NCBI GenBank assembly: GCA_964495465.1
Contig: CAZBWE010000074.1
Span: 1-10,486, forward strand
Origin: CAZBWE01 sp964495465
GTDB lineage: Bacteria > Planctomycetota > Phycisphaerae > Sedimentisphaerales > Anaerobacaceae
Direction: 5' to 3'
DNA: 10,486 bases
Within the stretch, counting starts at the first letter, position 1, and every line of letters starts with the position of its first letter. Made by a program: the position numbers and the translations under genes. Below, piece after piece: positions 1 to 5,664 of the stretch. The notes under the pieces were generated by a model, which saw only the letters and a list, made by a program, of their open reading frames with translations, made no database searches and was not told where the DNA came from.

Positions 1-864
1 ATCCCTGTTATATCGATAACTGCCGGTTGTCTGCCGGAGGCGTGGGAGAAAGCAGTTCTGGCGGTCTGGGACAAGGGCCTTGAGGTCAAAACCCAGTATG
101 ACAAACCCGGAGACCCGCCCAGCAAAGACGCAACCGTTATCATTACCGTAACAGAACCCTTCAGCGAGCCGAGGATACACAAGAACTTTCCCGGCGGCCC
201 TGAGGAGCTTGAGGCATACCGGCAGGAAGTGGTCAACGGCATCCACGACCACTGGATTGACCCCGCTGCAGGCAAATGGACATATACATATCACGAACGT
301 TTGTTCTCATACTGTCCGGTGGAAAATATCCGTCGGGCCGATTCACCAAGGCCTTTCAAAAAAATCAATCAGATTCAGTATATTATCGATTTTCTATCCA
401 AGGTTAACCACACACGGCGGGCACAGGCGATAACCTGGATGCCGACCGCAGACCCGGCCACGGATGACCCACCCTGCCTTCAAAGAATCTGGTGTCGGCT
501 GATGGCAAATGAAACGGGCGAGCTTGCACTCAATATGAATACACACTGGCGAAGCAGAGACTTGTATAAGGCGTGGTTTATGAATGTCTATGTGCTGACC
601 GACCTTCAGAAAACAATTGCAGAGAAAATTTCCGAAAAAATAAATCGGCCTGTAGCGGTAGGCAGATACGTTGATATAAGCGACTCGCTGCACATCTACG
701 GCAGCTATTTTGATGACGTCGTTGTAGAAGTGGAAAAGATGCGGCAAAGCCCCTTTTCTACGCGGGCATGGGAAAGCACTCATCCTGCTTTCGAGATGAT
801 GACGACCGAGGCCAGGGAAAAGCTCGCCAAAGACCCCGACTGGTATGCGAAAGCGAAAGGTTAG
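1..864 (+). CDS. Thymidylate synthase family protein, 5'-truncated by the window edge
   Basis: The frame is open from base 1 and gives 287 residues before the TAG; the start codon lies outside the window. The family methylates dUMP to dTMP using methylene-tetrahydrofolate. The ThyA landmarks are in order. An Arg pair (139-140) matches the two arginines that reach the partner subunit's phosphate. The nucleophile Cys159 sits in PPC. R184-S-x-D is the phosphate-binding RS motif. Asn195 occupies the position that selects dUMP over dCMP. H231-I-Y matches the GDxHxY nucleotide loop. HDHWID near residue 83 resembles the IWDEW segment. It is divergent: the His after the catalytic Cys is Leu (PPCLQRIW), and the usual C-terminal Ala-Val/Ile tail is absent, the protein ending in a Lys-rich tail. 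This resembles archaeal-type and other atypical ThyA proteins more than E. coli ThyA, so substrate and cofactor are inferred. A deoxynucleotide role agrees with nrdR downstream. Confidence 0.82.
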   Translation: MPVISITAGCLPEAWEKAVLAVWDKGLEVKTQYDKPGDPPSKDATVIITVTEPFSEPRIHKNFPGGPEELEAYRQEVVNGIHDHWIDPAAGKWTYTYHERLFSYCPVENIRRADSPRPFKKINQIQYIIDFLSKVNHTRRAQAITWMPTADPATDDPPCLQRIWCRLMANETGELALNMNTHWRSRDLYKAWFMNVYVLTDLQKTIAEKISEKINRPVAVGRYVDISDSLHIYGSYFDDVVVEVEKMRQSPFSTRAWESTHPAFEMMTTEAREKLAKDPDWYAKAKG

Positions 865-1062
865 AAGGGCAGCGCAACACATATTTCAACACATCTTTAA
901 TTGCCAAAGACAACAAACCAGAGGACAACACAAGGCATGAGGCGGTATTATCAGGCGTAAAAAAAATCTGCTGTCTTAATTTGCCTTTTGGGATTTCTAT
1001 ATTAAACTTTAATATGAGTGAGGCAAATAAAGCAGGCAGGGTCAGCCCTTTATAATACAAGC

Positions 1063-1206
1063 GGCCGTGACCACCTAAATACAATAAATTGTTTTGCCAA
1101 GCTTTCTAATTCTGCGGTGGGAAGACTTCGTTGAGAAATATTGGGGGGGCTATATAAGTTTCTTTCCGAGTTGGCCTCTGCGCATCCTGCGCAGAGGCTT
1201 TTTTTT
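1063..1206 (+). ncRNA. Possible small RNA of about 145 nt ending in an intrinsic terminator
   Basis: Upstream is a perfect -10 hexamer (TATAAT, 1051-1056) and downstream a strong intrinsic terminator nearly 200 bases after the preceding stop codon. Between them is an imperfect hairpin: AGAAATAT on the left and ATAT plus TTTCT on the right flank a G7 run in the loop (about 1134-1166). No known RNA family was recognised; the signal-recognition-particle, 6S and tmRNA signatures I know do not fit. The -35 is poor. The terminator could simply end a long 3' UTR of the thymidylate synthase mRNA, so the call is tentative. Confidence 0.25.
1174..1206 (+). terminator. Rho-independent terminator
   Basis: A perfect 11-bp stem (GCCTCTGCGCA, 1174-1184, with its complement 1188-1198) closes a 3-base loop and is followed at once by eight T (1199-1206). 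It isolates nrdR from upstream transcription. Confidence 0.9.
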
Positions 1207-1347
1207 GTTAAAAAAGTCTTCAATGAAAATTTGTGAGTTTTTTAAAACTTTTTCCCTTACTTCTTGCCAGACCACAAATTAAGAACGTTCTACAGAAAAA
1301 CTAACAAGCCCGGCTCAATCTTTTAACAGTTTTTTTGTAAGTTTGTT

Positions 1348-1375
1348 TTGACATACCACATATTGATTTTAGAAT
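1348..1375 (+). promoter_or_regulatory. Sigma70-type promoter of nrdR
   Basis: A consensus -35 (TTGACA, 1348-1353), a 16-base spacer and TAGAAT (1370-1375) predict a transcript start near 1382. An inverted repeat, ACCACAT (1355-1361) and ATGTGGT (1391-1397), straddles the spacer, the -10 and the presumed start, so a bound protein would block this promoter. CATATTG at 1359-1365 resembles half of an NrdR box (ACACWATATATWGTGT), which might allow autoregulation, but the full box is not present. Confidence 0.65.
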
Positions 1376-1457
1376 ATCGATACCAGCCAGATGTGGTGTT
1401 TTTGTGAAGAGCTGCGAGGAATGTATCTCGTATGCCGTGCGATGCGGGATACAGAGT

Positions 1458-1961
1458 ATGAGTTACGAAATGAGATGCCCCTTTTGCAAGGAAGACCGTG
1501 ACAAAGTCATTGATTCGCGTTCGAGCGATGCCGGCAGAGTAATCAGACGCCGGCGTCAGTGTCTTATGTGCAAAAGACGATTCACGACCTATGAAAAGGT
1601 GGGCGAGAGTTTTAAGCTTTACGTCGTGAAAAAGGACAATTCACGAGTTCCATACGACAGAGACAAAATCATTGCCGGCGTGCAGAAGGCCTGCTACAAG
1701 AGACCTATCTCAGCGGAGCAGGTTCAGCAGATAGCCGACAAGGTGGAGGAAAACATATTTCAGAATTATGACAAGGAGGTTTTATCTGCGTTCATCGGCG
1801 AAAGCATAATGAAGCAGCTTCGCAAGGTTGACAAGGTCGCATATATCCGTTTTGCAAGTATATACCGGGATTTTGAAGATGCAGGCGATTTGATTGAAGA
1901 AGTAAGTCACGCTATTGCCGAAACCGAGCCGACGGGCCAGCCGACCCTCTTCGACACGTAG
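1458..1961 (+). CDS. nrdR: Transcriptional repressor NrdR
   Basis: NrdR is a zinc-ribbon and ATP-cone repressor that binds NrdR boxes upstream of ribonucleotide reductase genes in response to bound ATP or dATP. The 167-residue product begins with the family hallmark MRCPFC (from residue 5), then KVIDSR, IRRRRQC and CLMCKRRFTTYEKV, giving the CxxC...CxxC zinc ribbon in residues 7-38. An ATP-cone follows at about 50-140 (YVVKKDNSRVPYDRDKI, and YIRFASIYRDFED at its end). Length is normal for the family (150-170). The start is uncertain: ATG at 1458 or 1470 fits family alignments, while a GTG at 1404 extends the frame by 18 residues of unusual Cys-containing sequence. None has a good Shine-Dalgarno. 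The ATP-cone gene follows on the same strand after 90 bases, probably in the same transcript. No ribonucleotide reductase gene is in the window. Confidence 0.95.
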   Translation: MSYEMRCPFCKEDRDKVIDSRSSDAGRVIRRRRQCLMCKRRFTTYEKVGESFKLYVVKKDNSRVPYDRDKIIAGVQKACYKRPISAEQVQQIADKVEENIFQNYDKEVLSAFIGESIMKQLRKVDKVAYIRFASIYRDFEDAGDLIEEVSHAIAETEPTGQPTLFDT

Positions 1962-2039
1962 GAAGTAACAGACATATGACCGTGAGACATCGGAGCGAAA
2001 ATAGAAACTGGCAGCGATTGGGATCCCCTTGATTTTTGC

Positions 2040-2046
2040 AAGGAGG
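2040..2046 (+). promoter_or_regulatory. Strong Shine-Dalgarno fixing the start of the ATP-cone gene
   Basis: AAGGAGG lies 5 bases before the ATG at 2052. It is the best ribosome binding site in the window and supports this start. Confidence 0.85.
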
Positions 2047-2051
2047 CAAAA

Positions 2052-2639
2052 ATGGCAGGGACGAAAGTTCAGCTTAAAGTCATAAAAGCAGACGGCAGTG
2101 CAGAAGAATACCTGCACACGAAAGTCATAGGAGCCATCAGCAACGCACTGGCTCAGACCGGTCAGCCGGACATGTATATGGCGGAACAGCTTGCCGATGT
2201 GGTAACATATTTTCTCTATCACAAACAAAACCGCCGTAATGTCACCAGCAGTGAGATATTCTCCATAATAAAAGCGGTCCTTACAACAACAATGTATGAA
2301 GACGCCGCGGCTGCACTAAGCAAACACCAGTTCGAGCGCAAGCTAAAACGCTCACGAGTCGAGGTCGTTTCAATGGACCTTCAGGAGCTGGCCGACGCCG
2401 AGCAGCTCTACGAAACCGAGCAGCATAACAGATGCCGGTGGGACAAATCCAGAATAGTCGAGGACCTCGTAAAAAAACACGACCTCTCCAGGCATACCGC
2501 AAGGGCAATCGCTACAATGGTCGAGGAAAAAATCTTCAATATGGGAATCACCCTGGTTCCTGCCAGTTTAATAAAACAGCTTGTCCTCGGCGATGCCGGC
2601 TCCATCCTGCGGGCCCAGCAACAACTGCAAGCTGTCTGA
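2052..2639 (+). CDS. Orphan ATP-cone protein, two cone-like segments
   Basis: The 195-residue protein is encoded 90 bases after nrdR on the same strand. Residues 5-98 read like an ATP-cone: VIKADGSAEEYLHTKVIGAISNAL matches the vikrDGrxexFdxxKIxxai opening, a TSSEIFSIIKAVL helix follows, and the end is AAAALSKHQFERKL. After a 20-residue linker, residues 125-180 (from RWDKSRIVEDLV to LIKQLVLGDAG) resemble the shorter cone-like helical segment found at the N-terminus of some ribonucleotide reductases. There is no zinc ribbon, no TSCPD domain and no reductase catalytic barrel. ATP-cones bind ATP or dATP and set reductase activity or NrdR oligomerisation. A plausible inference is a stand-alone nucleotide sensor that modifies NrdR or a reductase subunit. 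The fold assignment of the first half is fairly safe, that of the second weaker, and the function is unknown. Confidence 0.75.
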   Translation: MAGTKVQLKVIKADGSAEEYLHTKVIGAISNALAQTGQPDMYMAEQLADVVTYFLYHKQNRRNVTSSEIFSIIKAVLTTTMYEDAAAALSKHQFERKLKRSRVEVVSMDLQELADAEQLYETEQHNRCRWDKSRIVEDLVKKHDLSRHTARAIATMVEEKIFNMGITLVPASLIKQLVLGDAGSILRAQQQLQAV

Positions 2640-2760
2640 ACAGAATGTATATATCCCCCGATTTTAAGCATTTTTCAATCTAAACAAAAATAGAAACCGG
2701 AATTTGAGGGATAGTCCTTAAAAAAGTCCTATAAAAAATCACCCTAAAGAAGTTTTTTTG

Positions 2761-2788
2761 TTGCTTTTCTGCACAGTTTCGTTAAAAA
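2761..2788 (+). promoter_or_regulatory. Possible promoter of the FG-GAP/dockerin gene
   Basis: TTGCTT (2761-2766), a 16-base spacer and TAAAAA (2783-2788) lie about 80 bases before the ATG. The match to consensus is only moderate. The rest of the 2640-2867 gap is AT-rich, with no clear terminator for the ATP-cone gene. Confidence 0.3.
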
Positions 2789-2867
2789 TATATTGATACC
2801 TCTGTCGGAGGAGTGCCTAAATTCGCTCATACCGGCTGCATTGGAGGTTTTTACAGGAGGAACGGAG

Positions 2868-4517
2868 ATGTTGAGAAGCGATGAAAACAAAGGATATACG
2901 AGGGTGATAGGGGGCATCATCGGATGTTTGTTTTTCGCAGGTGCTGCCTGTGCCGAAATCTCCTGGCAACAACAGGCCAATCTGTTCGCCTCCGACCGTG
3001 CAGAAAACAATTACTTTGGCTACTGTGTTTCCATATCCGGCGATTACGCGATTACCGGGGCCTTGCATGGCGCCGGCAATGAAGCCGATACCGGTTCGGC
3101 TTATATATTCAGACACAACGGCACACAGTGGCTACAACAGGCCAGGCTGATTGCAGCCGACGGAGCCGCCAACGATAATTTCGGCCATTCGGTATCAATC
3201 AGCGGCGACTACGCTATTGTGGGGGCGCCTTACAACAACTACCCTGAATACAGCTGCGGCTCGGCATACATATTCAAGCGGTCCGGTGCGAACTGGCTGC
3301 AACAAACCAAGCCGACCGCTTCCGACGCCGCAGTGGACGACCTGTTCGGCTACTCAGTTTCTATCAGCGGCGACTATGCCGTCGTAGGCGCTCGATATGG
3401 CGACGGCACTGAAGTCGATTCCGGCTCAGCATATATCTTCAAACGCAACGGCGAAAACTGGATACAGCAGGACAAATTGACCGCTGACGATGGCGCCACA
3501 GGGGACAACTTCGGCTCATCCGTTTCGATAAGCGGTAGCCAGGTAATCGTTGGTGCGTTCTGGAACAATGGCAGTGAAAGCAACTCCGGCTCGGCTTATA
3601 TATTCATACGTGATGGCGAAAACTGGACACAGCAGGCCAAATTGACCGCCTCAGACGGCCGCTCACAGGACAGCTTCGGAAACTGCGTCTCCATCAGCGG
3701 CGACCGGGCAATAGTGGGGGCGGAAATGGATGATTGTTATGGACTACAAAACTGCGGCTCGGCCTATATCTTCGATAAGCCCGTCGGCGGCTGGGTGGAC
3801 AGCACAGAGACGGCCAAGCTGAAGGCGCCTGATGGTGAAATTGATGACCGGTTCGGCGAATCCGCTTCCATCAGCGGCGATTATGCTATCGTAGCAGCAG
3901 GTTATGATGACGACAACGGCAGCCAGTCCGGCTCGGCCTATATTTTCAGATACTACGAAACGGGCTGGTTTATGCAGGATAAGCTTACTGCTTCGGACGG
4001 CGAAATATACGACCACTTCGGTTTTTCCGCCTCCCTCAGCGATAAGTGGGCGACTGTCGGGGCGGCATTGAAAGACTACAACGAAATAAAAAACTGCGGC
4101 TCGGCGTATATATTTAAAAGAGCTTGCCTCGAAGGCGACCTGAGCGGCGATTGCTGCGTTGATTTCGTGGACTTTGCAATATTTGCGCTCCAATGGCTCC
4201 AGACCGGCTGCGACCAGACCGATTGGTGCAGCGGAGCCGACCTCGACAGCAGCAGCGATGTCGATTGCGGAGATTTTGCCGTCTTCGCTCAACACTGGGG
4301 CAAAACCGGCTGTGCCGACCCGGATTGGTGCGGCGGAGCCGACCTCGACTACAGCAGCCAGGTTGACTGGGCGGACCTGGCCATATTCGCAGGACAATGG
4401 CTGCAGGGCGGCTGTGCTGAGGTAAACTTCTGCAATGGAGCAGATATTAACCATACCGGCGAGGTTGACTGGGCCGATTTGGACAGATTAACCAGCCAAT
4501 GGCTGCAATGTAACTAA
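2868..4517 (+). CDS. Secreted seven-repeat FG-GAP beta-propeller protein with dockerin-like C-terminus
   Basis: The ATG at 2868 has AGGAGG 7 bases upstream (2855-2860) and gives 549 residues; an in-frame start at 2793 would bury the signal peptide. Residues 1-29 form a signal peptide (hydrophobic VIGGIIGCLFFAGAA, AxA site before Glu30). Seven repeats follow with FG at 50, 105, 160, 215, 270, 329 and 384: period 55, once 59. Each repeat carries SxSxSGDYAIVGA, GSAYIF and a W-x-Q-Q-x-KL-x-A strand. The last repeat lacks that strand, but WQQQANLFA precedes the first repeat, so the ring probably closes by a velcro strand into a seven-bladed propeller. Residues 422-546 hold four dockerin-like Ca loops (GDLSGDCCVDFVDF, ADLDSSSDVDCGDF, ADLDYSSQVDWADL, ADINHTGEVDWADL), each followed by an A-x-x-A-x-x-W-like helix. 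No enzyme domain or C-terminal sorting tail is seen. A role in surface or extracellular adhesion or assembly is inference; the ligand is unknown. Confidence 0.85.
   Translation: MLRSDENKGYTRVIGGIIGCLFFAGAACAEISWQQQANLFASDRAENNYFGYCVSISGDYAITGALHGAGNEADTGSAYIFRHNGTQWLQQARLIAADGAANDNFGHSVSISGDYAIVGAPYNNYPEYSCGSAYIFKRSGANWLQQTKPTASDAAVDDLFGYSVSISGDYAVVGARYGDGTEVDSGSAYIFKRNGENWIQQDKLTADDGATGDNFGSSVSISGSQVIVGAFWNNGSESNSGSAYIFIRDGENWTQQAKLTASDGRSQDSFGNCVSISGDRAIVGAEMDDCYGLQNCGSAYIFDKPVGGWVDSTETAKLKAPDGEIDDRFGESASISGDYAIVAAGYDDDNGSQSGSAYIFRYYETGWFMQDKLTASDGEIYDHFGFSASLSDKWATVGAALKDYNEIKNCGSAYIFKRACLEGDLSGDCCVDFVDFAIFALQWLQTGCDQTDWCSGADLDSSSDVDCGDFAVFAQHWGKTGCADPDWCGGADLDYSSQVDWADLAIFAGQWLQGGCAEVNFCNGADINHTGEVDWADLDRLTSQWLQCN
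3015..4118 (+). repeat. Seven tandem 165-bp coding repeats (propeller blades)
   Basis: FG codons recur at 165-base intervals (177 once, where four residues are inserted in blade 5). The most constant piece is the GSAYIF block, coded almost identically each time (for example GGCTCGGC followed by ATATATTC-like bases). The near-exact DNA period suggests amplification by tandem duplication, and slippage or recombination could change blade number. Boundaries are approximate. Confidence 0.8.
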
Positions 4518-4526
4518 TAATCATCT

Positions 4527-5504
4527 CTATAAATTAGATTCTGAAATTAGTGCTTTTGCGCGGTCGAGGATTTTTTCAGGTGGCTCTTCGGGTTCGATGT
4601 CGAGCCAGTGGACGTTCGGGAAGGTCTTGAACCAGGTCCGCTGGCTCTTGGCAAATCGGCGGGTGTTCTTCTTGATAAGCTCTGTCGCCTCATCCAGCGG
4701 AATTTTCCCATCAAGATAATCGATTACTTCTGCGTAGCCGATTGCACATCCGGCCTGAGGGCTTAACGGCTTTTCTTCGGCAAGCAACGATTTGACCTCA
4801 TCGACAAGGCCCCGCTCGAACATCCTTTTTACTCTTGCGTTGATTCTTTTATTCTCTTCTGTCTTTTCTCTTCGCAAACCGATTATCGTCCATTCGTGCC
4901 TTTTCCGTCTTCTGTCCTCCGTCATCTGTCGTCCGTCCTGCTCCCATTGTTTTTGAAAGCTCGATATGGGCTGGCCGGTGATTCTATAGACCTCCAGAGC
5001 GCGGATAATCCGTTTGGCATCGTTGGAGCTGATACGCTGAGCCGCAACAGGGTCAATCCCTGCCAGCCGGTCATACAGGTTTCGCAGTCCCTCGGTTTTC
5101 GCCTGCGCCTTCAGCTCGGCTCGTATCTGCTCATCGGTTCCCGGGCCTTTGAAAAGGCCGGACAGCAGGGCCTTTATATACAAAGCCGTCCCGCCGACTG
5201 CGATGACCGGCTTATCGCGACTTTTTATCTGCTCAATTGCCTTGTCGGCCAATTCGAGAAAGGCAGCTACGCTAAACGATTCACTCGGTTCAACTATGTC
5301 GATTAAATGATGTTTGATGCTCTGCCGGGCCTGCTTTGGCGGCTTGGCGGTGCCGATATCCATCCGCCTATAGACCTTCATCGAGTCGATGCTGATTATT
5401 TCAGGACGTTCGGCTGAACTCAGTCGAAGCCCGCCGACACTTTCGGCCAAATCGAAGGCCAATCGGCCTTTGCCGGATGCGGTTACGCCAAGAATTAGAA
5501 TCAT
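4527..5504 (-). CDS. miaA: tRNA dimethylallyltransferase MiaA
   Basis: MiaA transfers a dimethylallyl group from DMAPP to N6 of A37 in tRNAs that read codons starting with U. The product is 325 residues, close to the usual 300-320. Visible motifs are the P-loop GVTASGKG (6-13), DSMKVYRRMDIGTAKP (40-55), HHLIDIVEPSESFSV (65-79), VGGTALYIKALLSG (103-116), ND at 161-162 with RALEVYRITGQPIS (168-181), AIGYAEVIDYL (254-264) and TRRFAKSQRTWFK (281-293). Two departures stand out: the P-loop ends GKG where GKT or GKS is usual, and residues 189-200 (DGRQMTEDRRR region) are encoded by a tandem heptamer repeat in the variable loop before IIGL. The minus-strand leader carries a GGGG Shine-Dalgarno-like run 9 bases before the ATG, inside a palindrome arm. 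It is convergent with the FG-GAP gene (9 bases apart) and divergent from the prenyl synthase gene. Confidence 0.96.
   Translation of the reverse strand: MILILGVTASGKGRLAFDLAESVGGLRLSSAERPEIISIDSMKVYRRMDIGTAKPPKQARQSIKHHLIDIVEPSESFSVAAFLELADKAIEQIKSRDKPVIAVGGTALYIKALLSGLFKGPGTDEQIRAELKAQAKTEGLRNLYDRLAGIDPVAAQRISSNDAKRIIRALEVYRITGQPISSFQKQWEQDGRQMTEDRRRKRHEWTIIGLRREKTEENKRINARVKRMFERGLVDEVKSLLAEEKPLSPQAGCAIGYAEVIDYLDGKIPLDEATELIKKNTRRFAKSQRTWFKTFPNVHWLDIEPEEPPEKILDRAKALISESNL
4905..4939 (-). repeat. Five tandem heptamers ANGACRG inside miaA
   Basis: On the plus strand the units are CCGTCTT, CTGTCCT, CCGTCAT, CTGTCGT, CCGTCCT: five consecutive 7-mers fitting CYGTCNT (minus strand ANGACRG), 35 bases in all. 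They are in frame within miaA and encode residues 189-200, rich in Arg, Asp, Glu and Gln. The second base and fifth base of the 7-mer are fixed to C/T and C while the sixth varies freely. Confidence 0.85.
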
Positions 5505-5513
5505 TTTCTACTT

Positions 5514-5577
5514 ACCCCGTTAGAAAATCTATAGTGAGGTTATAATACAATAAAAAAGAAAAAATTTCTAACGGGGT
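5514..5577. repeat. Palindromic element with 13-bp perfect inverted repeats in the miaA/ispA spacer
   Basis: ACCCCGTTAGAAA (5514-5526) and its exact complement (5565-5577) flank 38 AT-rich bases, which include a TATAAT at 5541-5546. The left arm lies over the GGGG Shine-Dalgarno-like run of miaA on the minus strand, so a hairpin in the miaA leader could hide it. The element looks like a dispersed palindrome or the terminal repeats of a tiny non-autonomous element. No convincing target duplication was seen. Confidence 0.65.
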
Positions 5578-5664
5578 TTACTATTTCCGACTTTCTATTT
5601 ATTATTGGATTACTCTTAACGTATTTTACAACATTTAAATAGTAAAAAGTAAAATAAATAGTCA

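Larger units (their letters stand above)
865..1403. other. 539-base gap between the thymidylate synthase gene and nrdR
   Basis: No convincing protein gene is seen. The stretch contains a TATAAT hexamer at 1051-1056 without a good -35, a possible small RNA ending in a strong terminator at 1174-1206, an AT-rich part with runs of T, and the nrdR promoter at 1348-1375. A 62-codon TTG-initiated frame crosses the terminator and is judged spurious. Confidence 0.7.

Noticed and set aside
394..882. Minus-strand 162-codon frame over the thymidylate synthase gene
   Set aside because: It is antisense to a gene with clear family motifs and shows no motif of its own; a shadow frame.
1094..1282. TTG-initiated 62-codon plus frame
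   Set aside because: It runs straight through a strong intrinsic terminator and has no ribosome site.
1404..1457. Upstream GTG start for nrdR adding 18 residues
   Set aside because: The family starts at or just before MRCPFC; the extension has no Shine-Dalgarno. It cannot be excluded, since the predicted transcript start near 1382 would allow it.
3744..4454. Minus-strand 236-codon frame
   Set aside because: It is a mirror of the repetitive FG-GAP/dockerin gene; its own apparent repeats are the reverse reading of those repeats.
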